A stretch of 64,000 nt of DNA from Brevundimonas sp. LM2 (lineage in GTDB: Bacteria; Pseudomonadota; Alphaproteobacteria; Caulobacterales; Caulobacteraceae), in NCBI RefSeq assembly GCF_002002865.1, contig NZ_CP019508.1:434001-498000 (forward strand), in the 5' to 3' direction. The notes under the pieces were generated by a model that saw only the letters and a list, made by a program, of their open reading frames with translations, was not told the DNA's origin and searched no databases. A program made the translations under genes and the position numbers. Of the stretch, positions 1 to 8,581 are shown piece after piece. Each line of letters opens with the position of its first letter. Within the stretch, counting starts at the first letter, position 1.

Positions 1-2
1 GC

Positions 3-56
3 CGGACGGAACGTCCTGTGCCTGATGAGGAGCGGTCGTTCGGCCAGAGCAACTGA
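3..56 (+). CDS. 3' end of the gene upstream of trbB (partial)
   Basis: An open frame enters from the left edge and ends at TGA 54-56, giving 17 visible residues (RTERPVPDEERSFGQSN). The stop shares its A with the trbB ATG, so the two genes are translationally coupled. In related ICE trb operons a CopG-like ribbon-helix-helix gene or traG sits here. The fragment is too short to show which one this is. Confidence 0.5.
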   Translation, partial: RTERPVPDEERSFGQSN

Positions 57-1012
57 TGGCGATCCATCCGATCATCGCCGAACGCAAGCTCGAGGCGCTG
101 CGCCATGCGCTCGGCGAGACCGTCCTGGCGGCCCTGGTCGAGCCGGCAGTCGTCGAGATCCTCGCCAATCCCGACGGCCGTCTGATCCTCGACCGCAGCG
201 GCGAGGGGCGGCGAGATACGGGTGCGAGCCTGTCGGCCGAGTCGCGGGAGCGGGTGATACGCCTGATCGCGGACTATGTCGGCGAGACGGTCACGCGCGA
301 CGATCCCCGGCTCGCTGGGGTCCTGCCCGGCACGGGTGAGCGGTTTCAGGGGATGCTGCCGCCCGTCACCAGCGCGCCTGCGTTCTCGATCCGCAAACGG
401 CCCTCGGTGATCTGGAGTCTGGAGGACTATGTCCGCGACGGAACCATGACCTACCAACAGGCAGCCGTGTTGCGTGGCGCTGCGGAGCAGCGACTCAACA
501 TCCTCATCTCGGGAGGCACCGGATCCGGCAAGACCACGCTCGCCAACGCCGTTCTTGCAGAGCCGGCCTTCGCCCGGGATCGGGTCTTCCTCGTCGAGGA
601 TACGCCAGAGCTTCAGTGTTCAGCCTGGGACACCGTGTCGGTGCTGACCCGCCGTCAGCCAATCCCGATCGGCGTGGTCGATCTGGTCAGGGATGCGCTC
701 CGGATGCGACCCGATCGGATCGTTGTCGGCGAAATGCGGGACGGGGCGGCGGCCCTGGAGACGCTCAAGAGCTGGAACACGGGCCATCCAGGAGGACTTT
801 CGACCCTCCACGCCAATTCGGCCGACGATGTCTTGCGTCGTGTCGAGGACCTGATCGCTGAGGTTTCCTCGCGCACGCCCCGTCGAGCGATCGCTCAGGC
901 TGTCGATCGGATTGTCCACATCCGTCGTACCGCCTCCGGACGGCAGGTCCAGGCCGTACTCGGTGTCGAGCCTTTGGGCGACGACGGCTACGCGATCAGC
1001 GTCCTGGCCTGA
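56..1012 (+). CDS. trbB: TrbB, VirB11-type conjugal transfer ATPase
   Basis: A 318-residue hexameric ATPase of the VirB11/TrbB family. It sits on the cytoplasmic face of the type IV secretion channel and powers pilus biogenesis and DNA transfer. The Walker A motif GGTGSGKTT lies near residues 153-161 and is followed by LVEDTPELQ (Asp box), VVGEMRDGAAALE (Walker B region) and a His box around GHPGGLSTLHAN. The length is normal for the family. The ATG overlaps the upstream stop (TGATG). The trbC gene that should follow directly is 13 kb away, after a block of cargo genes. A second, decayed trbB tail precedes it there. Confidence 0.95.
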   Translation: MAIHPIIAERKLEALRHALGETVLAALVEPAVVEILANPDGRLILDRSGEGRRDTGASLSAESRERVIRLIADYVGETVTRDDPRLAGVLPGTGERFQGMLPPVTSAPAFSIRKRPSVIWSLEDYVRDGTMTYQQAAVLRGAAEQRLNILISGGTGSGKTTLANAVLAEPAFARDRVFLVEDTPELQCSAWDTVSVLTRRQPIPIGVVDLVRDALRMRPDRIVVGEMRDGAAALETLKSWNTGHPGGLSTLHANSADDVLRRVEDLIAEVSSRTPRRAIAQAVDRIVHIRRTASGRQVQAVLGVEPLGDDGYAISVLA

Positions 1013-1102
1013 TTTTATTCGAACCAGAAACTACCGACTCTGACTCTTAGCGGCGGTTTGGAATGTCTGCTTGGCGGCGGCGGGCGACACAATTCGCTAA
1101 GA

Positions 1103-1516
1103 TCAACCGACCTCGGTTTCAATCGAGACGGCCCCAACGAGCATGCGGTGGATCGGGCATCGGTCGGCGATTTCAAGAAGTCGGTCGCGTTGCTCCTGTG
1201 GGAGGTCTGCCGGCAGGCTGATGGTCCGCACGAAGTGGTCGGAGGGCGTCGCTTCCGGCTGTCGGACCAGAACAACCTCGACGGACAAGGGGCCTATCGC
1301 CCAGCCCTTGCGGTTCGCGTAGAGGCGCAGGGTCTGGGCGGTGCAGGAGGCTAGAGCGGCCTGCACCAGTTCATGCGGGGTCGGCCCGAGATCCAGCCCA
1401 CCCAGTTCGACAGGCTCATCGACGACGAAGCTGGCAGGGCCGGCGCGGACCACGAGTTGCAGGCCGCCGTGGCCCGCATCGTCGGCGAAGGAAGATCGGG
1501 GTGTAGAAGCCGTCAT
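1103..1516 (-). CDS. OsmC/Ohr-family peroxiredoxin-like protein
   Basis: A 137-residue OsmC-fold protein. Members of this family reduce organic hydroperoxides with a pair of cysteines in the cytoplasm. Both are visible: one in ASCTAQTLRLYANRKGW after the GPTPHELV helix, the other in ADRCPIHRML near the C-terminus. The gene is the last of a five-gene minus-strand run (4971 to 1103) with malate dehydrogenase, a DsbA-like protein and a TDT transporter, 58 bases after mdh. This suggests a thiol or oxidant stress role. The true substrate cannot be read from the sequence. The subgroup looks like the OsmC/YhfA type rather than Ohr. Confidence 0.85.
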   Translation of the reverse strand: MTASTPRSSFADDAGHGGLQLVVRAGPASFVVDEPVELGGLDLGPTPHELVQAALASCTAQTLRLYANRKGWAIGPLSVEVVLVRQPEATPSDHFVRTISLPADLPQEQRDRLLEIADRCPIHRMLVGAVSIETEVG

Positions 1517-1574
1517 GGGGCGCCTTGCTGAATGAGTAGGGGTTGTTCGGTGATTGTCGCGCGATCGACGCGCC

Positions 1575-2561
1575 TCAGGTGGAGACGATCGAAAGCGCAG
1601 CGTCGCGTTCGCCGATGAGTTCCTGAACCGACGCCGCCAGACCGGCGCGGGTGAAGACGTCGAGGTCCAGACTGTTCACAGGCGCATAGCGCCCATCGCG
1701 GCAGACCGCCGGTACGCCGCAGACCAGGCCTGCGGGAATACCGTATTCTCCTGTGGCGGGGATGCCCATCGACACCCAGCGACCGTCCGAGCCCTGGACC
1801 CAGTCACGCATGTGATCGATGGCAGCATTGGCGGCGGAAGCGGCGGACGATGCGCCGCGGGCCTCCAGGACCGCCGTACCGCGCCGCGCCACCTCCGGGA
1901 TCAGGGTGTCGCGATACCAGCCGTCATCGCCGATGCGCGCGGCCAGTCGTTCGCCGCTCACCGAGGCGTGGCTCCAATCGGTGAACATGGTGGGCGAGTG
2001 ATTGCCCCAGACCGCGAGGTGATCGATCGCATCGACCGACACGCCTGCCTTTCGCGCCAGTTGCGCGGCGGCGCGATTGTGATCCAGCCGGATCATGGAG
2101 GTGATGGCGCCCTCGGGCAGGTTCGGCGCGGACTGGATCGCCACCCAGGCGTTCGTGTTGGCGGGATTGCCCACCACGAGGACCTTCACGCTCCGCTTGG
2201 CGACGGCGTCGAGCGCGGCGCCCTGGGTCTTGAAGATGGCGGCATTGGCGGCCAGCAGGTCACGGCGCTCCATGCCCTTGGATCGGGGACGCGAGCCAAC
2301 CAGGAAGGCGGCGTCGATATCGTCGAACGCGACCCTCGGATCGTCCGTCGTCCGGATCGCAGTCAGGAGCGGGAAGGCGCAGTCGTCCAACTCCATCGTC
2401 ACGCCCTTGAGGGCCGGCAGGGCTTGGGGAAGATCGAGCAGGCGAAGGTCGATCGGCGTCTCGGGGCCGAAGACGTCGCCTTGCGCTAGACGGAACAGCA
2501 GGGCGTAGGCGATCTGGCCGGCCGCACCGGACACAGCGACCTTGATGGGAGTATTGGGCAT
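1575..2561 (-). CDS. mdh: Malate dehydrogenase
   Basis: A 328-residue NAD-dependent malate dehydrogenase that interconverts malate and oxaloacetate. The N-terminal Rossmann motif [18 protein letters not shown] is clear. The later motifs [11 protein letters not shown], the catalytic [13 protein letters not shown] region and the catalytic-histidine segment [14 protein letters not shown] are all intact. Length and motifs match the MDH type 2 family. It starts 8 bases after the DsbA-like gene and so is probably co-transcribed with it and the TDT transporter. An mdh on an ICE is likely a second copy besides a chromosomal one. The TDT family includes malate permeases, so malate handling is one possible link; NADH supply during stress is another. 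Confidence 0.93.
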   Translation of the reverse strand: MPNTPIKVAVSGAAGQIAYALLFRLAQGDVFGPETPIDLRLLDLPQALPALKGVTMELDDCAFPLLTAIRTTDDPRVAFDDIDAAFLVGSRPRSKGMERRDLLAANAAIFKTQGAALDAVAKRSVKVLVVGNPANTNAWVAIQSAPNLPEGAITSMIRLDHNRAAAQLARKAGVSVDAIDHLAVWGNHSPTMFTDWSHASVSGERLAARIGDDGWYRDTLIPEVARRGTAVLEARGASSAASAANAAIDHMRDWVQGSDGRWVSMGIPATGEYGIPAGLVCGVPAVCRDGRYAPVNSLDLDVFTRAGLAASVQELIGERDAALSIVST

Positions 2562-2569
2562 TGTGGACC

Positions 2570-3193
2570 TCAGGGCTTGGAAGATTGGGAAAGAGCTGTG
2601 TCGATAGCGATGACCACGCTGTCGAGAGTCAGCGGGCCATCCACCCGGCGGCCCTGAACGAATAGAGTCGGCGTGCCGGTGACGCCCGCATCCTGCGCCC
2701 GGCGAACACGCCGTTCCAACGCGGCCATGGCGTCAGGGTCGGCGATGCAGGCTTTCAGCCGGGCCTCGTCGATCCCGAAACGACCCGCGACCCGCACCAG
2801 ATGAGCCCGCGGGCTCTGTCCACCGGTCCATTCAGACTGGCCGTGCATCAGGGCGTCAATCACCTCGAAATACCGCTGAGACCCCGCACAGCGCGCCAGA
2901 AGAACGCCGGCGGCGGAAAGATTCGCAGGGCCGGTGATGAACTCCCGATAGATCAGCTTGACCTGGCCGGTATCCATATAGCGACGGCGCAGTTCGGGCA
3001 GCACCTCGATCGCGAACCGGGCGCAGGGGCCGCAGGTGCTCGAAGCGTATTCGATCAGGGTTACCGGGGCGTCCTGACGGCCCAGAACCATGTCATCGGC
3101 TTCCGCCGCTTGGGGCGCGCATGCCGTGATCAGGGCGCCGGCTCCCACAGCGATGATCGAGCGACGAGTGGGAACAAGGATATCGGGGTTCAT
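2570..3193 (-). CDS. DsbA-like thioredoxin-fold thiol:disulfide oxidoreductase
   Basis: A 208-residue exported thioredoxin-fold protein. The ATG at 3193 is chosen because it puts a twin-arginine-like or Sec signal with a lipobox-like stretch ([18 protein letters not shown]) at the N-terminus. The open frame extends further upstream but reads as nonsense there. The redox centre is CGPC in [13 protein letters not shown], and the cis-proline loop is [12 protein letters not shown]. This is the DsbA_4/BdbD-like group that acts in the periplasm on protein thiols. It lies between the TDT transporter (32-base gap) and mdh (8-base gap) in the same operon. Confidence 0.88.
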   Translation of the reverse strand: MNPDILVPTRRSIIAVGAGALITACAPQAAEADDMVLGRQDAPVTLIEYASSTCGPCARFAIEVLPELRRRYMDTGQVKLIYREFITGPANLSAAGVLLARCAGSQRYFEVIDALMHGQSEWTGGQSPRAHLVRVAGRFGIDEARLKACIADPDAMAALERRVRRAQDAGVTGTPTLFVQGRRVDGPLTLDSVVIAIDTALSQSSKP

Positions 3194-3224
3194 GAGGCCT
3201 CCGGGCAGGAAACTGACGAGCGAC

Positions 3225-4424
3225 TCAGCGCGCGCAGGGAATGTCGCGCTTGGCCGCGTCCGTAAGGCAGGGGGCGACGAACAGGTCTCCGCGCCAAGCG
3301 CCGCGGATCGTGCGGGCGCCGACGATGAGCCAGAGGATTGCAAGGCCGGCGATCAGGGCCACGCCGAAGATGTTGAAGGCCGGGATCGGCAGCAAGGTCC
3401 CCAGCTTCAGGGTCGCGACCGAGAAGACGCCGATCGGGAAGGTGTAGCCCCACCAGCCGAGGTTGAAGGGCAGGCCCTGACGAAGGTAACGCAGGGTGAT
3501 CAATGCAGCCATGGCTGCCCACCAAAGGCCATAGGCCCACAGCAAAAGGCCGCCGATCAGTCCGATGCCTCTTGCCGCGTCACCGTATTGACCCAGCCCG
3601 GAGGCGGTGAAGATCGCCGGCGCGGCCTGACCCAGCACCAGCATGCCAAGGGCTCCGGTGCCGATCGGGCCGAGCGACAGCCAGCTGGACGCAGCCATGC
3701 CGGCGTGCGGTAGTTTGTGGATCGCCATGCGCAGAACCAGGATGACGAGGATGCTTAGCGCCAGAGGCACCGACAGCGCCCAAAGAGAGTAGCTGACCAC
3801 CAGCACGGACAAGGCCGCGTTCGGGTCGGTCAGGTGGGGCGCGATCAGCCCGCCGGTGACGGCCGCGACCTCCGCGGCCACGACGGGCAACAGCCAGACC
3901 GCCGTCATCTGGTCGATGGAATGCTCCTGGCGTGTGAACATCATAAAGGGGATGCCGACGCCGCAGGCGACCGCCATCGCCACGTCGATCCACCACAGTG
4001 TCTCGGCGAGAGGGACGATGCCGTCGCCCCACCGCGCCAGGCCGAAGGCCATCAGGCCGTTGATGATCGTCGCCAGTCCCATCGGTATGCAGCCGAAGAA
4101 CATCGAGACGACCGAATGGCCGAAGATGCGGCGCGCGCCGTCGAAGAAGAAGATCCACCGCGCGGCGTAGAGGACGGTGAACAGGGCGAAGAGGCCGATG
4201 TTGAAAACCCACAGACCTTCGGCGACCAGCTTCACGCCAGGGATGTCGATCGGAATCTGGTTCAGGGCGATGGCCAGGATGCCTGTGCCCATGGTGGCGG
4301 CGAACCAGTTCGGGGTGAACTGGCGAACGACCTCGCTGGGCCGCTGGAGTTTGGCCAGAGGCCGCAGGCCGAAGGCGACGTCGCGAAGGTGAAGGTCATG
4401 CGCCATCTGAAGTGTCCTGAACAA
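3225..4424 (-). CDS. TDT-family transporter (TehA/Mae1/Ssu1/SLAC1 type)
   Basis: A 399-residue inner-membrane protein with about ten hydrophobic helices, beginning with the family motif FTPNWFAATMGTGILA. Known members export sulfite (yeast Ssu1), transport malate (Mae1), confer tellurite resistance (TehA) or conduct anions (SLAC1). The neighbouring sulfite-dehydrogenase-like genes and LysR regulator favour sulfite export. The malate dehydrogenase downstream leaves malate possible. The alternative ATG at 4406 would remove six residues. It overlaps no neighbour and is second in the operon that starts at 4971. Confidence 0.85.
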   Translation of the reverse strand: MFRTLQMAHDLHLRDVAFGLRPLAKLQRPSEVVRQFTPNWFAATMGTGILAIALNQIPIDIPGVKLVAEGLWVFNIGLFALFTVLYAARWIFFFDGARRIFGHSVVSMFFGCIPMGLATIINGLMAFGLARWGDGIVPLAETLWWIDVAMAVACGVGIPFMMFTRQEHSIDQMTAVWLLPVVAAEVAAVTGGLIAPHLTDPNAALSVLVVSYSLWALSVPLALSILVILVLRMAIHKLPHAGMAASSWLSLGPIGTGALGMLVLGQAAPAIFTASGLGQYGDAARGIGLIGGLLLWAYGLWWAAMAALITLRYLRQGLPFNLGWWGYTFPIGVFSVATLKLGTLLPIPAFNIFGVALIAGLAILWLIVGARTIRGAWRGDLFVAPCLTDAAKRDIPCAR

Positions 4425-4437
4425 TGCTGGAATGAAA

Positions 4438-4971
4438 CTAATGGGCGTTGAGGCGACAGATCACGCCCAGCACGACGGCCGTCACGACCAGAAGAGCCGG
4501 CAGGGTCAGCATCTGCAACGCGGCTTCACGGCCGGTGATCCATCCGGTGAAGGTGATGACCCGTCCGTTTAGAAACTCCGAAAGGCTGCGCGTGCGCCGT
4601 GCGGGGCCGGGCGTATCGGCCAACAGCGTCAGGCCGGTGAGAAGGCCAAAAAACATGACTCCCAGGACGGTGATGAAGCCTAGGGCCAGGGCGGCTTCGC
4701 CACTGCCGAACACCAGCCAGAACACCATGACCATGCTGCCGTAGAGTCCCGCCACGGACTTGACGAGGGCGGGGTGAACGCCGGTCTGGCCCACCTCGGG
4801 CTGAAGGCGATGCAGGCTCTGACCATCGCCGACGTCCGGAATATGCGCTGCTTGTTCCGTCGAAGGCGCCGGGAGCAGGGTCTGCCCCTGACGTCGCTGT
4901 GCGGCCGGGCGATACCGTATTGCGGCGCCAATCGGCTGGAGATCAAGGCGGGTACGAACGACGGAGCTCAT
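4438..4971 (-). CDS. Hypothetical three-helix membrane protein, first gene of the TDT operon
   Basis: A 177-residue protein I do not recognise. The first 70 residues are polar and arginine/glutamine rich. After that come three hydrophobic segments, around SMVMVFWLVFGSG, FITVLGVMFFGLLTGLTLL and LPALLVVTAVVLGVI. It ends 13 bases before the TDT gene on the same strand, so a helper or accessory role for that transporter is a reasonable inference. A palindrome resembling the LysR-box of this island lies about 100 bases upstream (5072-5094). The N-terminal part could be over-extended: a start near residue 70 (VKSVAGLYGS) would still give all the membrane segments. Confidence 0.6.
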   Translation of the reverse strand: MSSVVRTRLDLQPIGAAIRYRPAAQRRQGQTLLPAPSTEQAAHIPDVGDGQSLHRLQPEVGQTGVHPALVKSVAGLYGSMVMVFWLVFGSGEAALALGFITVLGVMFFGLLTGLTLLADTPGPARRTRSLSEFLNGRVITFTGWITGREAALQMLTLPALLVVTAVVLGVICRLNAH

Positions 4972-5071
4972 AGCTTATCTCCACTATGGAGTGTTGGCCG
5001 ACAGTCGGCGCGCTCCTTGATCTGGAGATTGGTCCCGAGCGTTTGTTCTTTCCAACGTGTTGTTTCGATTT

Positions 5072-5094
5072 GAACGATCGTTTTGTTCGAACGA
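5072..5094 (-). promoter_or_regulatory. Putative LysR operator C, before the TDT operon
   Basis: Read on the minus strand, this is CGTTCG-N7-CGATCG. It matches the inverted repeat CGTTCG-N7-CGAACG found before LysR and before the SorA-like gene with one change in the right arm. It lies 100 bases upstream of the start at 4971, in the only gap of that operon. Binding by the LysR protein at 7574-8449 is inferred from the shared motif and position. Confidence 0.5.
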
Positions 5095-5095
5095 T

Positions 5096-5599
5096 TTAGC
5101 CGGTTGCTCCTGGGATTTCGACCGTCGGAGGACTTGGGTCTGAGCTCTTTTGGGTGATTCCCGGACCCTGTGTCGGCAGTCGCGTGAGATAGGCGACGAT
5201 CGCGTCGCTATCAGACGCAGCGATAGGAGCCTTGTAGGTTTCCCGCATCTTGACCACCGTGGATCGCCACTGCGCCTCCGTCAGGCGCGGCTGGGTCAGC
5301 GCCATGCTCGCCGAATGACAGGATGTGCAGCTTGCATTGACCAGGTCGGCACCGGGCCCTTCGGGATATTGGGACGCTTCATCCGGTAGTTCGATACTGG
5401 CCGATGTGAGGGTGAACCCTGCGCCAGAGACGAAGGATGGCGCAGGCGGTGCGGGCGCCGGCGGGGGCGGGGGCGGCGGCGCTTCACGAACTGCTGGAGC
5501 GTTCTGGCCGATGATGGCGCCGATCAGGATTACCGAGGTGACTGCCCCGGCGAGCAGGATCGAGACGCCCGTGGAGAAGGGTCTGGAGGGCTTGCTCAT
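5096..5599 (-). CDS. Monohaem cytochrome c, SorB-like electron acceptor
   Basis: A 168-residue exported c-type cytochrome. The chosen ATG (5599) is followed by an uncleaved-looking anchor (FSTGVSILLAGAVTSVILIGAII), a proline-rich linker (eight or more prolines) and a small haem domain with one CxxCH site, CTSCH. It ends with the axial-ligand-type segment KMRETYKAPI and a short C-terminal tail. It follows the SorA-like molybdoenzyme by about 50 bases. In Starkeya SorAB the small cytochrome takes electrons from sulfite oxidation, and the same job is likely here. The open frame continues 33 residues upstream, but those residues overlap the SorA stop and look non-coding. Confidence 0.8.
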   Translation of the reverse strand: MSKPSRPFSTGVSILLAGAVTSVILIGAIIGQNAPAVREAPPPPPPPAPAPPAPSFVSGAGFTLTSASIELPDEASQYPEGPGADLVNASCTSCHSASMALTQPRLTEAQWRSTVVKMRETYKAPIAASDSDAIVAYLTRLPTQGPGITQKSSDPSPPTVEIPGATG

Positions 5600-5652
5600 G
5601 CGAAAGTCACTATCGTCGTTTCCACGCAGGCCCGCATGAAGCCGCCCGGATT

Positions 5653-6831
5653 TCAGTTCGGCGTCATTGGCTGGGTGACGCCTGCCGTATTGGTGCAACG
5701 GGCCATGAAGGGGACGGGGCCACGCGCGGCGATCGAAACTTCTCCGTCAAAGCGACGGAAGCCGTACTTGCCCTGATCAGGCCCCAGACGGGCTGGTCGC
5801 CAGGTCCGTCCGCCGTCCGAGGACAGTTGACGCGGGCGACCCCGGTGTCCCCGCCCATGGCGATGCCACCGATTGACAGGCTCGGCTGCCAGGCCACGGG
5901 GTGGTCGCCCGCGATACTGGTGATCCAGGATCGTGGAACCATCCGGTTGATCGGAACCGTCGGATAGTCCTTGTCCGTTGGCGATACATTGGCCAGCGGC
6001 GTGTCCGGAATCTTGTAGGCCTTGGCCATCCAGTAGCCGTCGTCTGGCTGGTCGAGGACTTCGATGTCATTGAGCAACTTGGCCCAGTAGGTTGAGAACC
6101 AGCCCGGCACGATCAGCCGGATTGGAAATCCGTTGAGCAAAGGCAGTTGCTCGTCGTTCATGGCGAAAGCGACCATGACCTCTCCGTCACGCGCATGATC
6201 GATGGCCAGGGATTTCGAGAAGTCCGGCGCCCCGGCGACAACAGGCTGATCCAGGGCCCCGAACCGAACGACCTGGGCACCCGGTCGGACGCCGGCCAGA
6301 TCAAGCAGATGGCGCAAGCTCACGCCCATCCACATGGCGTTGCCCATGGCTCCATGCGCCCACTGCGCCCCGGCACGCGGGGCTGAAACAGTCCTCGGGA
6401 ATTACCGGAACACTGGTTGACCGCAGCCATCTGGACACGGGGCATGGAGAGGAGATCAGCGAGAGAGACCGTCACCGGCCGGGTGACATGGCCGTGGATT
6501 TTCAAGGTGAAGGTGGTGGCGTCGATGGAGGTCGGAACGTCCGCCCAGTGCCAACGCACGAAGAACTGGTCGTTGGGCGTGAAGACATTCTGATCGAAGA
6601 CCTCCATGGGCGTTTCCAGCAGTGGCGGCCGGCTCCGTTGCAGGATCATCTCGCCCTTTCCCGGATAGCTGGAAGTGAGCGGCCGGGCCGAGGGCCGCCG
6701 GGCATGGCCAGGTCGGCGACCTGTTGCGCCCAGGCGGGGTCCGACAGCGTCGCCGCCCCGACAAGACCGCCACCGATCAGGAAGCGACGACGGCCGAGCA
6801 TCTTGGCCCCGGGGGACTGCAGGTGGATCAT
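5653..6831 (-). pseudogene. SorA-type sulfite dehydrogenase (molybdopterin) broken by three frameshifts
   Basis: The three minus-strand frames together encode a complete sulfite oxidase-family protein of about 393 residues. It opens with a twin-arginine signal (GRRRFLIGGGLVGAA). The molybdopterin-binding cysteine lies in NQCSGNSRG, followed by GAMGNAMWMGVSLR and LNGFPIRLIVPGW. The C-terminal dimer domain ends TNTAGVTQPMTPN. Reading must shift near 6685, 6369 and 5831. Each site looks like one missing base, and the middle one lies in a G run. An AGGAG sits six bases before the ATG at 6831. Intact members oxidise sulfite to sulfate in the periplasm. All neighbours are intact, so either recent decay or sequencing error is possible. 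Confidence 0.8.
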
Positions 6832-6897
6832 GCGGCTCTCCTATTGGTCCAGTCTGGTCCGTGTCAGGCCCGGAAGTCCAACCCAACCTCACTCTGA

Positions 6898-6924
6898 GTT
6901 CGTTCGTTCAGATCGAACGTTCCG
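6898..6924 (-). promoter_or_regulatory. Putative LysR operator A, before the SorA-like gene
   Basis: On the minus strand the site reads CGGAACGTTCG-N7-CGAACGAAC. Operator B at 8487-8513 is identical over the first 11 bases and, after seven unrelated bases, over CGAACGA. The site lies about 70 bases upstream of the start at 6831 and overlaps the end of the uracil-DNA glycosylase gene, where a promoter for the sorA-cytochrome pair would be expected. Confidence 0.6.
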
Positions 6925-7507
6925 CACTTGCAATCGGTTCGTCGAGCAAGCGCGCCGCCGCTTCGAATGCCTCGTCCAATCGCCCCCGATGCGAGGGGTC
7001 GGTGTTGATATAGATTGGACTGGGGTGAGGCGCGGGGATGAGACGAACCTCCGGAAAGGCGGCCTTTAGGCTCGGTGCGGCCTGACCGGCGACCCGGCCA
7101 CAAACGATCGCCGCCTTCAATCGGGGGAGCCGCGCGACGAGGGAAGCGGTTGCGGCAACGCCTGCGGCGATCTCCCCCGTGCGCAAGGGGCGGCTCACCC
7201 CACTGCGAAGCCAAGGGACCGTGTTCCAGATCAGCAGACGGCGGCGATCCAGTCGGGAGCCCATGATGGCGCGCCGAAGGTTGCGGCTCGTGCCCGTCGG
7301 GTTGTCCATCGAGACGATCCGGTCCTCGGCGGGCCCTGGCGCGGGGGTTTCCAGCAAGACCAGAAGTTCCGCCTGATCTCCGCCGTCAAGAGGATCGAAG
7401 CCTGGGGTCATCCGGCAGCCATCATCCGAAAACGGATGAGCGAGTCCGTCTCGCCATTGGTCGAGCGCGTCAAGGTGCGGGTGAGGCGGAGCCCGGTCGC
7501 CAGTCAT
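6908..7507 (-). CDS. Uracil-DNA glycosylase superfamily protein
   Basis: A 200-residue protein of the UDG superfamily, whose members remove uracil or related damaged bases from DNA. Visible motifs are GFDPLDGGDQAELLVLLETP, the SMDNPTGTSRNLRR stretch and LLIWNTVPW, with the C-terminal HPSP motif in APHPSPIYIN. These match the small UDG-like proteins annotated near families 4 and 5, but no Fe-S cysteine set is present. The ATG at 7507 is preferred. The frame remains open to 7567, but the extra 20 residues are basic and unlike the family. It follows LysR on the same strand and may be co-transcribed. A DNA-repair role alongside sulfite or oxidant defence fits, since bisulfite deaminates cytosine to uracil. 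Confidence 0.8.
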   Translation of the reverse strand: MTGDRAPPHPHLDALDQWRDGLAHPFSDDGCRMTPGFDPLDGGDQAELLVLLETPAPGPAEDRIVSMDNPTGTSRNLRRAIMGSRLDRRRLLIWNTVPWLRSGVSRPLRTGEIAAGVAATASLVARLPRLKAAIVCGRVAGQAAPSLKAAFPEVRLIPAPHPSPIYINTDPSHRGRLDEAFEAAARLLDEPIASAERSI

Positions 7508-7573
7508 CGATGGCCATATCTTCGACGAACGCCGCGATCCTGCGTGTGCCGTCGCAAACCCGCGCATCGGCGA

Positions 7574-8449
7574 TCAGGACTTCAGCATGTCGAGGAAGGT
7601 CTGGCCCGCCTTGGACCGGTATCTTTGCTTATGCCGCAACAACCAGAAGGATCGAGCCGGAAGCGAGAGGGGGAGGCACGCCAGAACACCGGAGCGCAGC
7701 CGGGCGGCGACGACAGTGCGCGACACGACGGTCGCCCCGGCTCGTGCGGCGACAGCCGAAGCCACGGCCTCATTGCCGGGCAGGGTCATGGCGACGTCCA
7801 GATCCTCAACCGTCAACCCCCGCACAGCCAGAGCCGCTTCAAAGGCTGAGCGCGTGCCGGAGCCCGGCTCGCGCAACACCCAGGACAGGGTCTTGAGGTC
7901 GGGCGGACCGGCGCCGTCCTGGGCCATGGGATGATCGGCGGCGACGACCAGCACTAGTTCATCGTGATCCAGAACCGTGCGTGTCAGGGCCGCTTCGTCC
8001 ACCTCGCCCTCGACCAGCCCCAGCTCCGCCCGTCCGTCGATGACGGCCTGGGCCACGTCCCGGGTATTGCCGATGGCGACGTCGATGCGGATGCCGGGAT
8101 GGCGAGCGTGGAAGGCGGCCAGACGGGCGGGCAGCCACCAGCCGGCGATGGTCTGGCTCGCCTGGATCGACAGCCGGCCCCGCTTCAGCGCGCCGAGATC
8201 ATCCAGCGCATCCTCCGCCGCCGAGGCGCGAGCGAGGACAGCGCGCGCTTCTTCCAGAAAGACCTGTCCCGCCGCGTTCAGGACGATGCTGCGGCCGACG
8301 CGGTCGAACAGGGCCACGCCATGCCGCCCCTCCAGCGTGGTGATCGCCGAACTGACGGCCGACTGGGTGAGATTCAAAGCCTCGGCCGCGCGGGTGACGT
8401 GCTGCCGCTCGGCGACGGCGACGAAGATGCGGAGCTGGTCGAGCGTCAT
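7574..8449 (-). CDS. LysR-family transcriptional regulator (YeiE/CysB-like)
   Basis: A 291-residue LysR-type regulator. Residues 1-60 form the winged HTH (LDQLRIFVAVAERQHVTRAAEALNLTQSAVSSAI). The rest is a periplasmic-binding-like effector domain beginning LSIQASQTIAGWWLPARL. The effector domain resembles the YeiE/CbbR-like group, one member of which senses sulfite in enterobacteria; that link is by family resemblance only. The gene diverges from the DUF305-YVTN-MBL unit. A palindrome (operator B) sits 38 bases upstream in the shared gap, the usual place for an autoregulatory LysR box. Copies of the box before the TDT operon and the sorA-like gene suggest this protein controls the whole island. 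Confidence 0.92.
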   Translation of the reverse strand: MTLDQLRIFVAVAERQHVTRAAEALNLTQSAVSSAITTLEGRHGVALFDRVGRSIVLNAAGQVFLEEARAVLARASAAEDALDDLGALKRGRLSIQASQTIAGWWLPARLAAFHARHPGIRIDVAIGNTRDVAQAVIDGRAELGLVEGEVDEAALTRTVLDHDELVLVVAADHPMAQDGAGPPDLKTLSWVLREPGSGTRSAFEAALAVRGLTVEDLDVAMTLPGNEAVASAVAARAGATVVSRTVVAARLRSGVLACLPLSLPARSFWLLRHKQRYRSKAGQTFLDMLKS

Positions 8450-8486
8450 ATCGAGAGCCTAAGGCGTTCACCGGTCCAAGCACAGG

Positions 8487-8513
8487 GATCGTTCGATGGC
8501 GACGAACGTTCCG
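8487..8513. promoter_or_regulatory. Putative LysR operator B in the divergent lysR/DUF305 gap
   Basis: The minus strand reads CGGAACGTTCG-N7-CGAACGATC, an inverted repeat with a TTCG-N7-CGAA core. It lies between the divergent starts at 8449 and 8582. The position, the symmetry and the repetition at two other promoters of the island support a regulator box. No footprint or consensus from a known LysR protein was available for comparison. Confidence 0.6.
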
Positions 8514-8581
8514 AGCGGAACTTCGCGTTGGCGGCGGGCGTGAACGGCGTCCAGGATCAGGCGATCATGGAGAACCGCCGC

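Noticed and set aside
5653..6831. Programmed frameshifting in the sorA-like gene
   Set aside because: Three separate shifts all in the same direction, with no slippery heptamer or downstream structure visible at each, are better explained by decay or sequence error.
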